DNA of 64,000 bases from positions 1 to 64,000 of the forward strand of contig FR902170.1 of assembly GCA_000437855.1 (NCBI GenBank), given 5' to 3'. Position 1 is the stretch's first letter. The number at the start of each line of letters is the position of its first letter. The stretch is from Clostridium sp. CAG:567 (GTDB taxonomy: Bacteria; Bacillota; Clostridia; TANB77; CAG-508). Below, in pieces: positions 1 to 6,747 of this stretch. The notes under the pieces were generated by a model, which was not told the DNA's origin, made no database searches, and worked only from the letters and a program-made list of their open reading frames with translations. Made by a program: the position numbers and the translations under genes.

Positions 1-40
1 TGCTGAGAAAATAGGTTGTCGCCAGTTTTTTTATTTTTAT

Positions 41-98
41 AAAAATACAAGTTAAAGATTATAAGTGACAAATTATAATTTATAACTTGTATTTTTTT
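41..98 (+). terminator. Probable rho-independent terminator of an upstream gene
   Basis: A 14-bp perfect inverted repeat (arms 41-54 and 83-96, AAAAATACAAGTTA and its complement) with an AT-rich loop is followed by more T residues. The long loop makes it weaker than a textbook terminator. The gene it would serve lies to the left of the window. Confidence 0.5.
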
Positions 99-114
99 AT
101 GTTTATAGTATAAT
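87..114 (+). promoter_or_regulatory. Possible sigma-A promoter
   Basis: TTGTAT at 87-92 and TATAAT at 109-114 are separated by 16 bases. It overlaps the 3' arm of the preceding inverted repeat. It could drive the 361 and 550 genes. Confidence 0.4.
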
Positions 115-360
115 AGAACTGTAAAATATAATTGAAAGATAGAAAATAATGTGTAATATGTTTATCAATAAAAGACATTTTTTAGAAATGATATTAAGAG
201 ATTTTATACAAAGGAGAACAAACACAGGATAAAATTAACAGGGGATATAGCGGGGATCAATTGTTGTTGGCAAACCAGTCAAAGATAACAACAGGAAAAA
301 TGAAAGAAAAAGAAGTTGAAGAATGTAAAGTAATATTCAAATGCAGGTGGATATATTGGA

Positions 361-546
361 ATGATATCAAGACAAAACAACAAATTAGCTAGAGGAGAAC
401 AAGAAACAGTAGCAGGGGTATATACTTATAGAATAAATGATAAGTACTGTATTGAATATGATTCTGAAGATCCTTCTGCTGTTATGCTATATCAAAGTGA
501 ACTACAAAAACAAAATAAAGAAAAAAGAGAGGAAGAATCTAGATAA
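361..546 (+). CDS. Hypothetical 61-residue protein, possibly the 3' part of a broken gene
   Basis: I do not recognise this frame. It encodes a short, polar, lysine- and glutamate-rich protein with no membrane segment, ending four bases before the flavin reductase gene, so the two are probably co-transcribed. An AGGTGG at 345-350 could serve as ribosome site at a rather long spacing. The frame is open upstream of the ATG back to a stop at 331-333, and another open frame (213 to about 390) overlaps it. A single-base shift near 331-340 would join them into one protein of about 110 residues. It may therefore be a decayed gene rather than a true small protein. Confidence 0.35.
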   Translation: MISRQNNKLARGEQETVAGVYTYRINDKYCIEYDSEDPSAVMLYQSELQKQNKEKREEESR

Positions 547-549
547 TTT

Positions 550-1119
550 ATGGGTAAAGTTATATGGAAACCAGGTACATTTATATATCCTTTACCAGTT
601 GTAATGGTAACGTCAGGAGATATGAATAAAAATAATATTATTACTGTTGCATGGACGGGAATAATAAATACTGATAAACCAATGTGCTATATATCAGTAA
701 GAAAAGAAAGATATTCACATGATATAATATCTAGAAACAAAGAATTTGCAATAAACTTAACAAATAAAAATTTAGCTTTTGCGACAGATTGGTGTGGAGT
801 TAAATCAGGAGCAAAAGTTGATAAGTTTAAAGAAATGCACTTAACAAAAGAAAAAGCCAAATTTGTAAAATGTCCACTTATAAAAGAGAGCCCAGTTTCA
901 ATAGAATGTAAGGTTACAGAAATAAAAGAAATGGGAAGTCATGATATGTTTATAGCAGAAATTTTATCAATTGATGCTGATGAAAAATATATTGATGATA
1001 AAGGAGCTTTTGATATAACCAAATGTGATTTAATTACTTATGCAAATGGAAAATATTTTACGTTAGGAAAACAAGTTGGAAAATTTGGTTATTCAGTCCA
1101 AAAAAAGAAAAGAAAATGA
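550..1119 (+). CDS. Flavin reductase family protein (FMN-binding split barrel)
   Basis: The 189-residue product matches the flavin-reductase-like FMN-binding family. It opens with the typical strand ending PLPVVMVTSGD (about residues 15-25), then NIITVAWTG, then the PMCYISVRKERYSHDII segment that lines the flavin site, and later CPLIKESPVSIECKV. Relatives bind FMN and reduce it with NAD(P)H or act as small flavoproteins of unknown substrate; many clostridia carry several. It is soluble, with a basic C-terminus (QKKKRK). It follows the small frame at 361-546 by three bases and precedes the promoter of the rpmG-secE-nusG operon, so it is transcribed separately from that operon. The exact substrate cannot be read from sequence. 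Confidence 0.8.
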   Translation: MGKVIWKPGTFIYPLPVVMVTSGDMNKNNIITVAWTGIINTDKPMCYISVRKERYSHDIISRNKEFAINLTNKNLAFATDWCGVKSGAKVDKFKEMHLTKEKAKFVKCPLIKESPVSIECKVTEIKEMGSHDMFIAEILSIDADEKYIDDKGAFDITKCDLITYANGKYFTLGKQVGKFGYSVQKKKRK

Positions 1120-1138
1120 AGAAAATATGCCAGAATAG

Positions 1139-1167
1139 TTGACATATTTAGAAAAACATGGTATGAT
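1139..1167 (+). promoter_or_regulatory. Strong sigma-A promoter of rpmG-secE-nusG
   Basis: TTGACA at 1139-1144 and TATGAT at 1162-1167 are separated by exactly 17 bases. The predicted start point falls about 7 bases downstream, right at the hairpin 1170-1198. Confidence 0.75.
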
Positions 1168-1169
1168 AT

Positions 1170-1198
1170 TTAAGCGTATGTGAGAAACATACGCTTAA
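1170..1198 (+). promoter_or_regulatory. 5'-terminal hairpin of the rpmG-secE-nusG transcript
   Basis: An 11-bp perfect stem (1170-1180 with 1188-1198, TTAAGCGTATG and its complement) closes a 7-base loop. It is not followed by a T run on the + strand, so it is not a terminator for the upstream gene. It begins almost at the predicted transcription start. I infer an mRNA-stabilising 5' stem or a processing signal. Confidence 0.45.
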
Positions 1199-1239
1199 AA
1201 AAATGAAATTGAAAAAGCATAAAGCTGGAGGTGTGTTAA

Positions 1240-1404
1240 ATGGCTACAAAAGGAGCAAGAGAACCAATTACATTAGAATGTACAGAATGTAAAAGAAGAA
1301 ATTATTTAACAGAAAAAAACAAAAAAAATAATACAGACAGATTAGAAGTTGTTAAATATTGCAAATTCTGCAAAAAACGTACAACACATAAAGAAACAAA
1401 ATAA
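1240..1404 (+). CDS. rpmG: 50S ribosomal protein L33 (zinc-binding form)
   Basis: A 54-residue protein starting ATG-GCT after GGAGG at 1227-1231. It shows the L33 signature: an N-terminal basic strand, a first CTEC pair at residues 14-17, and a second CKFC pair at 41-44. These give the zinc-ribbon (C+) form of L33. It is first in an operon with secE and nusG, the arrangement normal in Bacillota. It is short, so gene callers often drop it. The stop lies 21 bases before secE. Confidence 0.93.
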   Translation: MATKGAREPITLECTECKRRNYLTEKNKKNNTDRLEVVKYCKFCKKRTTHKETK

Positions 1405-1425
1405 GCCTTTTAAGGGGGAAATAAG

Positions 1426-1773
1426 ATGCCTAAAAAAGAAGTATCTAAAAATGACAAAAAAGAAAAGAAAGAAAACAAACACTTTTTTAAAGATTTTAAG
1501 GCAGAATTAAAAAGAGTAATTTGGCCAACACCAAAGCAACTTGTAAATAATACTGTTGCTGTTATTGTAATTGTACTTATTACGGCTGTTATTGTATTTG
1601 CGTTAGATTTAATATTTGAAATTGTCAACAAACAAGGGATCAATAGAGTAAAAGATTTTGTTGAATCTCATAAACAACAAGATTCTAACAATGAGGCAAA
1701 TGATGCAATAGATAATATTTTAAATGCAGAAAATTCTAATAATGAGGCTGAAAATAATACAGTAAATGAATAA
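1426..1773 (+). CDS. secE: Preprotein translocase subunit SecE
   Basis: Essential small subunit of the SecYEG channel in the plasma membrane. The core is clear: a basic N-terminus, the amphipathic cytoplasmic helix with ELKRVIWPTPKQ (about residues 27-38), and one transmembrane helix rich in Val and Ile (about 42-66). Position between rpmG and nusG is the conserved one. At 115 residues it is longer than the usual 60-75: after the membrane helix there is an Asn/Glu/Asp-rich hydrophilic tail of roughly 45 residues, predicted outside the cell by normal SecE topology. The tail is low-complexity and its role is unknown. The ribosome site is AAGGGGGA before the ATG. Confidence 0.93.
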   Translation: MPKKEVSKNDKKEKKENKHFFKDFKAELKRVIWPTPKQLVNNTVAVIVIVLITAVIVFALDLIFEIVNKQGINRVKDFVESHKQQDSNNEANDAIDNILNAENSNNEAENNTVNE

Positions 1774-1789
1774 TAAGGAGGCTAAAAAT

Positions 1790-2320
1790 ATGTCTCAACA
1801 AGAAGAATTAGTACCAAGATGGTATGTTGTACATACATATTCTGGTTATGAAAACAAGGTAAAAACAGACTTAGAAAAAACTATTAAAAATAGAGAGTTA
1901 GAAGAGTTCTTTTTTGATATTATTGTACCAATGGAGGAACAAATAGAAATTAAAGAAGGACAAAGAAAAACAAACTTAAAAAAAGTTTTTCCTGGTTATG
2001 TTTTAGTTAAAATGATTGTAACAGAAAAAACATGGTATATAGTAAGAAATACTAGAGGTGTTACAGGATTTGTTGGTTCTGGTACAGATCCAATTCCATT
2101 AACTGATGAGGAAATTAGAAAGATGGGATTTGAACAAGTAGAAGTAAATGTAGATTATAATATTAATGATACAGTTCGTATTATGGATGGACCATTAACA
2201 GATTTTACAGGAACTGTTACAGAAATCAATAAAGAAAAACATAAAGTTAAAGTATTAGTTTCAATGTTTGGAAGGGAAACACCTGTTGAACTTGAATTTT
2301 CTCAAGTCCAAAAAATTTAA
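1790..2320 (+). CDS. nusG: Transcription termination/antitermination factor NusG
   Basis: RNA polymerase-binding factor that modulates pausing and couples transcription with translation. The N-terminal NGN domain begins with WYVVHTYSGYENKVK near residue 11. The C-terminal KOW domain contains DTVRIMDGPLTDFTGTV and ends ETPVELEFSQVQKI. I chose the ATG at 1790, giving 176 residues, because AAGGAGG sits at 1775-1781. An in-frame ATG at 1766 lies inside the end of secE and has no ribosome site. It is the third gene of the rpmG-secE-nusG unit, with rplK following after a structured gap. Confidence 0.95.
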   Translation: MSQQEELVPRWYVVHTYSGYENKVKTDLEKTIKNRELEEFFFDIIVPMEEQIEIKEGQRKTNLKKVFPGYVLVKMIVTEKTWYIVRNTRGVTGFVGSGTDPIPLTDEEIRKMGFEQVEVNVDYNINDTVRIMDGPLTDFTGTVTEINKEKHKVKVLVSMFGRETPVELEFSQVQKI

Positions 2321-2337
2321 TTTTAATTTAGAACGAG

Positions 2338-2408
2338 TAGTACGAGGAAACCAAGCAAAATTTTTTAAAGCTATACGTGTGTATGTTGAAGAAAATTTTG
2401 AGATGGTT
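2338..2408 (+). promoter_or_regulatory. Structured leader RNA upstream of rplK-rplA
   Basis: The 228-base nusG-rplK gap contains a long imperfect helix: AACCA (2349-2353) pairs with TGGTT (2404-2408), then after short internal loops CAAAATTTT (2356-2364) pairs with AAAATTTTG (2392-2400), capped by an ATAC/GTAT hairpin around 2373-2384. L1 or L11 autoregulation through such leaders is known in bacteria. I infer a ribosomal-protein binding site here, but no exact motif is proven. A possible extended -10 (TG-C-TATAAA, 2485-2493) lies nearer to rplK. Confidence 0.4.
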
Positions 2409-2548
2409 AAAAAAGTAATAAGAAGTTATAAATTAAAATTACAATAATTTGTAATTTAGGTTTTGTTTTATAACATAAATAGAGTGCTATAAATCAAAAT
2501 TTTAGATTAATATACATATTACAAAACAATAAAGGAGGTGCTATAACA

Positions 2549-2977
2549 ATGGCAGAGAAAGAAGTTAGTAATATTATAAAATTGCAAATTCCAGGAGGTA
2601 AAGCATCACCTGCTCCACCAGTTGGACCAGCATTAGGTGGTAGTGGTGTTAATATTATGGACTTTGTAAAACAATTCAATGACAAAACAGCACAAATGGC
2701 AGGAACTATTATTCCAGTTGTTATAACTGTTTATAAAGATAAATCATTTGAATTTATTACTAAAGAACCACCAATGGCAGTTTTAATTAAACAAGCTGCA
2801 AAAATTGAAAAGGGTTCAGGAAAACCTAATAGAGATAAAGTTGCAAAATTAAATAAAGCACAAGTTGAAGAAATTGCTAAAAAGAAAATGCCAGACTTAA
2901 ATGCAGCATCATTAGAAGCAGCTATGAGTATGGTAGCAGGAACTGCTAGATCTATGGGTGTAGTTGTAGAAGACTAA
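2549..2977 (+). CDS. rplK: 50S ribosomal protein L11
   Basis: This 142-residue protein forms the GTPase-associated centre on 23S rRNA with L10 and L12. The N-terminal domain carries the hallmark LQIPGGKASPAPPVGPALG stretch (about residues 12-30) followed by GVNIMDF. The C-terminal rRNA-binding domain carries KMPDLNAASLEAAMSMVAGTARSMG. The start follows AAAGGAGGTG. It is 58 bases upstream of rplA, in the universal rplK-rplA order, and probably shares its leader-controlled transcript. Confidence 0.97.
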   Translation: MAEKEVSNIIKLQIPGGKASPAPPVGPALGGSGVNIMDFVKQFNDKTAQMAGTIIPVVITVYKDKSFEFITKEPPMAVLIKQAAKIEKGSGKPNRDKVAKLNKAQVEEIAKKKMPDLNAASLEAAMSMVAGTARSMGVVVED

Positions 2978-3035
2978 AAAATAAATTGGGAGAAAATCAA
3001 ATAGTGATTTTCGATTGAACCAAAGGAGGGTAAAA

Positions 3036-3719
3036 ATGAAAAAAGGAAAGAGATATCAAGAAGCTGAAAAGCTAGTTGATAGAAAAAAATTGTATACTGC
3101 TAAAGAAGCACTAGATACAATTGAAAAAATGCCAAAAACAAAATTTGATGAAACAGTAGAATTACACATGAAATTAGGTGTAGATTCAAAACAAGCTGAT
3201 CAACAAGTAAGAGGAACAACAGTACTTCCAAATGGTACTGGTAAAACTCAAAAAGTATTAGTATTTGCTAAAGGACCAAAAGCAGACGAAGCTACAAAAG
3301 CTGGAGCTGATTTTGTTGGAGCAGAAGAATTAATACCAAAAATTGAAAAAGAAAATTGGTTTGATTATGATGTTATAGTTGCAACTCCAGATATGATGGG
3401 TGTTGTAGGTAGATTAGGTAAAGTATTAGGACCAAAAGGTTTAATGCCAAACCCTAAATCAGGAACTGTAACAATGGATGTTACAAAAGCAATCCAAGAA
3501 ATTAAATCAGGAAAAGTTGAATACAGACTTGATAAAAATAATATTGTTCACCTAGGTTTTGGAAAGGTATCATTTGGAGCAGATAAACTACTTGAAAACT
3601 ATGAAACAGTTGTAAATGCTATTATAAAAGCAAAACCAGCAGCTGCAAAAGGACAATATATTAAGAGTGTAGCTATATCTACTACAATGGGACCAAGTAT
3701 GTATATTGATCAAAAATAA
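3036..3719 (+). CDS. rplA: 50S ribosomal protein L1
   Basis: L1 binds the mobile stalk of 23S rRNA and, in many bacteria, represses its own operon by binding the mRNA leader. The 227-residue product begins MKKGKRYQEAEKLVD and contains the family signature around VGRLGKVLGPKGLMPNPKSGT. I take the ATG at 3036 because AAAGGAGGG lies at 3022-3029; the open frame extends 21 bases further upstream without a ribosome site. The next feature is the L10 leader. Confidence 0.97.
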   Translation: MKKGKRYQEAEKLVDRKKLYTAKEALDTIEKMPKTKFDETVELHMKLGVDSKQADQQVRGTTVLPNGTGKTQKVLVFAKGPKADEATKAGADFVGAEELIPKIEKENWFDYDVIVATPDMMGVVGRLGKVLGPKGLMPNPKSGTVTMDVTKAIQEIKSGKVEYRLDKNNIVHLGFGKVSFGADKLLENYETVVNAIIKAKPAAAKGQYIKSVAISTTMGPSMYIDQK

Positions 3720-3724
3720 ATAAA

Positions 3725-3843
3725 TATTGCCGAAGAAAGTAAGCATACACTTAAGTCTTACCGAGGTAAAGAAAGAAACGGAAATATCATCCAATCAATC
3801 TTTGTCTTAGTAAGAATAGGCATTATTGATTGGATGTTTTTTT
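3725..3843 (+). promoter_or_regulatory. Ribosomal protein L10 leader with attenuator terminator
   Basis: The sequence after rplA contains the hallmarks of the L10 (rplJ) leader: CCGAAGAAAGTAAG near 3730, a stem with CTTACCGAGG near 3757, and then a 12-bp perfect terminator stem (3788-3799 with 3825-3836, CATCCAATCAAT and its complement) followed by seven T residues. Known role: excess L10(L12)4 binds the leader and favours termination, matching stalk protein supply to rRNA. Confidence 0.85.
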
Positions 3844-3883
3844 AGATTAAATTGCATTCATATAAAATTTGGGAGGTGAAAAA

Positions 3884-4384
3884 ATGGCAAGTGAGAACAT
3901 TTTAAAACAAAAAGAAGAAGAAGTTAGTAAACTAGCTGAAAAATTAAAAGAAGCAAAAATAATTCTTTTAACAGATTACAGAGGAATTAATGTTGCTGAT
4001 GTAACAAAATTAAGAGCAGATTTAAGAAATACAAATAGTGAATACAAAGTTATTAAAAACAACATTATAAAAAGAGCATTAGACGCAAATGGAGAAAGTG
4101 GACTAGATGATTTACTAGAGGGACCAACTGCAATTGTAATTGGAACTGAAGATTATTTAGAACCATCTAAAGTAATATACAACTTCTCTAAAAACAATGA
4201 ATTCTACAAAATTAAAGGTGGAATTATAGAAGGTAAAGTAATGACAGCTGAAGAAATTATAACTTTAGCAAAATTACCATCAAGACAAGAACTTATGGCA
4301 AAATTGGCAGGTGCTTTACTTGGAAATATTACAAAATTGGCTGTTGCGCTTGATGCAGTTAGGGAACAAAAAGCTAACGCCTAA
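3884..4384 (+). CDS. rplJ: 50S ribosomal protein L10
   Basis: L10 anchors dimers of L7/L12 to the ribosomal stalk base. The 166-residue product begins MASENILKQKEEEVSKLAEKL and shows the conserved ILLTDYRGINVADVTKLR and NNIIKRALD segments, then the C-terminal helix that binds L12 (LAGALLGNITKLAVALDAVREQK). I place the start at the ATG at 3884, directly after GGGAGGTG (3871-3878); a TTG further upstream lies inside that ribosome site. Expression is probably controlled by the leader and attenuator at 3725-3843. rplL follows 84 bases on. Confidence 0.96.
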   Translation: MASENILKQKEEEVSKLAEKLKEAKIILLTDYRGINVADVTKLRADLRNTNSEYKVIKNNIIKRALDANGESGLDDLLEGPTAIVIGTEDYLEPSKVIYNFSKNNEFYKIKGGIIEGKVMTAEEIITLAKLPSRQELMAKLAGALLGNITKLAVALDAVREQKANA

Positions 4385-4468
4385 ACAAATTATAAAGTTT
4401 AGAATATGATTATTCTAAGTTGATTAAAATAAAAAATTATTAAAAATAAAGAAGGAGGTCATTTTAAA

Positions 4469-4834
4469 ATGGCAAAAATTGATGAATTATTAGAAACTAT
4501 CGACACTTTAACAGTTGTTGAATTAGCAGAATTAGTAAAAGGAATTGAAGAAAAATATGGAGTATCTGCAGCAGCAGTTGCAGCACCTGCAGCAGGAGCA
4601 GCAGCTGGAGCAGCTGAAGAAAAATCTTCATTTAATGTAGTATTAAAAGAAGCTGGAGCAAACAAAATCCAAGTAATTAAAGTAGTTAGAGATGCTACAG
4701 GATTAGGATTAAAAGAAGCTAAAGATTTAGTTGATGGAGCTCCTAAAACAGTTAAAGAAAATGTAGCTAAAGCAGAAGCAGAAGAATTAAAAGCTAAATT
4801 CGAAGAAGTTGGTGCTACAATAGAATTAGCATAG
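4469..4834 (+). CDS. rplL: 50S ribosomal protein L7/L12
   Basis: The acidic stalk protein that recruits translational GTPases. The 121-residue product has the expected three parts: N-terminal dimerisation helices (DELLETIDTLTVVELAELVKG), an Ala/Gly-rich hinge (about residues 37-50), and the C-terminal factor-binding domain with VIKVVRDATGLGLKEAKDLVD. The ribosome site is AAGGAGG. It ends the stalk operon: a strong terminator follows at 4858-4892, and plsX comes next, so rpoB is not joined to it here as it is in most Bacillota. Confidence 0.97.
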   Translation: MAKIDELLETIDTLTVVELAELVKGIEEKYGVSAAAVAAPAAGAAAGAAEEKSSFNVVLKEAGANKIQVIKVVRDATGLGLKEAKDLVDGAPKTVKENVAKAEAEELKAKFEEVGATIELA

Positions 4835-4857
4835 TTTTAAATATAACTATATATTCC

Positions 4858-4892
4858 AAAAAGAGTACTAGTTTAAAAGTACTCTTTTTTTG
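4858..4892 (+). terminator. Rho-independent terminator after rplL
   Basis: A 12-bp stem (4858-4869 with 4878-4889, AAAAAGAGTACT and its complement), an 8-base loop, and a T tract running to 4891. Confidence 0.9.
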
Positions 4893-5011
4893 TACAGAAC
4901 AACAATATATACACATATAAATTTTTTAAATAATTAAACTCATGAGAAAAATAAGAGTAATGATTAATTACAATTGATCGGAAAAATGCTTTTCTTATTG
5001 ATAATTTTTAA

Positions 5012-5040
5012 TTGACTTTAAACAATATAAGTTATAAAAT
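5012..5040 (+). promoter_or_regulatory. Sigma-A promoter of plsX
   Basis: TTGACT at 5012-5017 and TAAAAT at 5035-5040 with 17 bases between. It lies 60 bases before the plsX start. I saw no FapR-like operator. Confidence 0.65.
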
Positions 5041-5099
5041 AGAAAAGTAAATATATAATTAATTATGTTTGATATAACTAAAGGAGAGAAAAATAAACA

Positions 5100-6140
5100 A
5101 TGGTAATATTACTAGATGCTATGGGTGGAGATAATGCACCTGATGCAACAATAAAGGGAGCTGTAAGAGCCATAAATCAAATTGATGCTGAAATTTTATT
5201 AATTGGAGATAAAGATATTATTAATTCAAAAGTAAAAGAATTTTATAAAAAAGATGATATCTCAGATGTATCACCAAAAATAAAAATACATCATACAACA
5301 GAAACTATAGAAATGGAGGATACACCTACTTTAGCAATAAAACATAAAAAAGACTCATCTATGGTTGTAGGTTTTAATTTACTTAAAGAAGGTAAGGGAG
5401 ATGTATTTATTTCTGCTGGAAACTCAGGAGCATTACTTACAGGTGCAACACTTTTAGTTGGAAGAATAAAAGGTGTTGACAGACCAGCACTAGCCGGAAT
5501 TTTACCAGCATATAAAAGTAGGTTAGTTTTAATGGACTGTGGAGCTAATACAAACTGTAAACCAACAAATCTTTTACAATTTGCACAAATGGCAAGTATT
5601 TATTTAGAAACAACAATAGGAGTAAAAAGTCCAAAAGTTGGATTATTAAATATTGGTACAGAAGAAACAAAAGGTAATGAATTAATGAAGGACTCATATA
5701 AGCTTTTAAAAGAAAAAAGCGGAGAACTTGGAATTAATTTCATTGGAAATGTAGAAGGAAGAGATGCTTTTTCTGGAAATGTTGATATAGTTGTAACAGA
5801 CGGATTTACAGGAAATAATTTTTTGAAAGCAGTAGAGGGATTAGGAAAATTCGTAAAAAGAACATTATCAGAAAGCTTAAAAAAGAATTTATTATCTAAA
5901 ATAGCAGCACTTCCAAGTATGCCAGCAATAAAAAGATTTGCTAAAAGTGTAGATTATAAAGAATATGGTGGAGCATTGTTTTTAGGTGTAAAAAAACCAG
6001 TTGTAAAGGCACATGGAAGCAGTGACGCAAAGGTATTTGAGTTTACTATAAAACAAGCTGAACAATTTGTTAAAAATCAAGCTGTTGAGAAATTAAAAGA
6101 AGAATTTACAAAAGAAAATGAAGAAAACTTGCAAAACTAA
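5100..6140 (+). CDS. plsX: Phosphate acyltransferase PlsX
   Basis: Converts acyl-ACP and phosphate to acyl-phosphate, the first step of the PlsX/Y/C route to phosphatidic acid; a peripheral membrane enzyme. The 346-residue length is normal. It begins VILLDAMGGDNAPDATIKGA, has the GNSGALLTGAT and PALAGILP segments, the DCGANTNCKP strand, and VKAHGSSDAKVFEF near residue 302. The start follows AAAGGAG. It has its own promoter and is followed 126 bases later by acpP, which supplies its acyl carrier. The fapR or fabD genes that often neighbour it are not here. Confidence 0.96.
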   Translation: MVILLDAMGGDNAPDATIKGAVRAINQIDAEILLIGDKDIINSKVKEFYKKDDISDVSPKIKIHHTTETIEMEDTPTLAIKHKKDSSMVVGFNLLKEGKGDVFISAGNSGALLTGATLLVGRIKGVDRPALAGILPAYKSRLVLMDCGANTNCKPTNLLQFAQMASIYLETTIGVKSPKVGLLNIGTEETKGNELMKDSYKLLKEKSGELGINFIGNVEGRDAFSGNVDIVVTDGFTGNNFLKAVEGLGKFVKRTLSESLKKNLLSKIAALPSMPAIKRFAKSVDYKEYGGALFLGVKKPVVKAHGSSDAKVFEFTIKQAEQFVKNQAVEKLKEEFTKENEENLQN

Positions 6141-6190
6141 TAAAATGCGGAATATAAATATATAAAAATGAAAATATTTTTCGAATTTGC

Positions 6191-6218
6191 TTGACAATTA
6201 TACTTACATGTATTATCT
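6191..6218 (+). promoter_or_regulatory. Promoter of acpP
   Basis: TTGACA at 6191-6196 with a probable -10 TTATCT at 6213-6218 (16-base spacing). TATTAT two bases earlier gives a shorter spacing. The -35 is a consensus match, so acpP is probably highly transcribed. Confidence 0.55.
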
Positions 6219-6266
6219 TTTAGTAAAGAGTTAAAGCAAAAAAATAAAGGAGGTGGCTAAAGTATC

Positions 6267-6509
6267 ATGAGTTCAGAAGAAGTTTTTGAAAAAGTAAAAG
6301 AAACAATTATAGAACAAATAGGTGTAACAGATACAGCAGTTACTATGGAGGCATCTTTTATTGATGATTTAGGAGCTGATTCATTAGACATTGTTGAATT
6401 AATTATGGCATTAGAAGAGGAATTTGATATGGAAATTCCAGATGCCGATGCAGAAAAAATAGTTACAGTAGGCGATGTTGTTGAATATATTAAAGAACAT
6501 GTTGCATAA
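6267..6509 (+). CDS. acpP: Acyl carrier protein
   Basis: An 80-residue, strongly acidic carrier of growing fatty acyl chains. The phosphopantetheine attachment serine is Ser39 in LGADSLDIVELIMALEEEF, and the rest of the four-helix fold (FDMEIPDADAEKIVTVGDVV) is canonical. The ribosome site is AAGGAGGTGG. It is monocistronic, with its own promoter and a terminator at 6524-6554. Confidence 0.97.
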   Translation: MSSEEVFEKVKETIIEQIGVTDTAVTMEASFIDDLGADSLDIVELIMALEEEFDMEIPDADAEKIVTVGDVVEYIKEHVA

Positions 6510-6523
6510 GAAAAAATATAATG

Positions 6524-6554
6524 AATGGTATAGTTATAGACTATACTATTTTTT
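6524..6554 (+). terminator. Rho-independent terminator after acpP
   Basis: An 11-bp stem with one G-U pair (6524-6534 with 6540-6550) and a T tract at 6549-6554. A further hairpin (about 6566-6590, AGATTCTCCT with AGGAGGATTT, including G-U pairs) follows before the repeat element at 6592. Confidence 0.8.
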
Positions 6555-6591
6555 ATATTCTAGTAAGATTCTCCTAGTAGGAGGATTTTAC

Positions 6592-6669
6592 GTAGAAGAT
6601 AAATATGCGAATTATTAGAATTTATAGCAGTTTACACTGCGCATAAATTCTTAAAATTCGTTTTTTTTT
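6592..6669 (+). repeat. Structured RNA repeat element, copy 1
   Basis: About 79 bases aligned without gaps to 14228-14305, with some 11 differences. It folds into a nested hairpin: CGAATT (6608-6613) with AATTCG (6655-6660), GAATTTAT (6618-6625) with ATAAATTC (6643-6650), and GCAGT (6627-6631) with ACTGC (6636-6640) around a TTAC loop. A run of nine T residues follows, so the element also looks like a terminator. It lies between the acpP terminator and the deaminase gene. Confidence 0.7.
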
Positions 6670-6747
6670 ATGCTTAAATTTCCATGCAGGTTATATTGCA
6701 TAAAAATTAGACATTATGATATAATTGCCAAAGGAAGAGGTGGAAAT

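Larger units (their letters stand above)
1..360. other. Upstream region with little recognisable coding content
   Basis: About 360 bases before the first confident gene. It holds a long inverted repeat (41-98), a promoter-like pair (87-114), and a possible short decayed frame. An AAAGGAG-like ribosome site at 210-216 is followed by an open frame from 213 to about 390 that has no ATG until 300. In its 3' part it overlaps, in another frame, the 61-residue frame starting at 361. I see no tRNA or rRNA here. Confidence 0.5.

Noticed and set aside
1..43. Possible end of a tRNA gene at the window edge
   Set aside because: No TTC-type T-arm or acceptor pairing can be read in these 43 bases.
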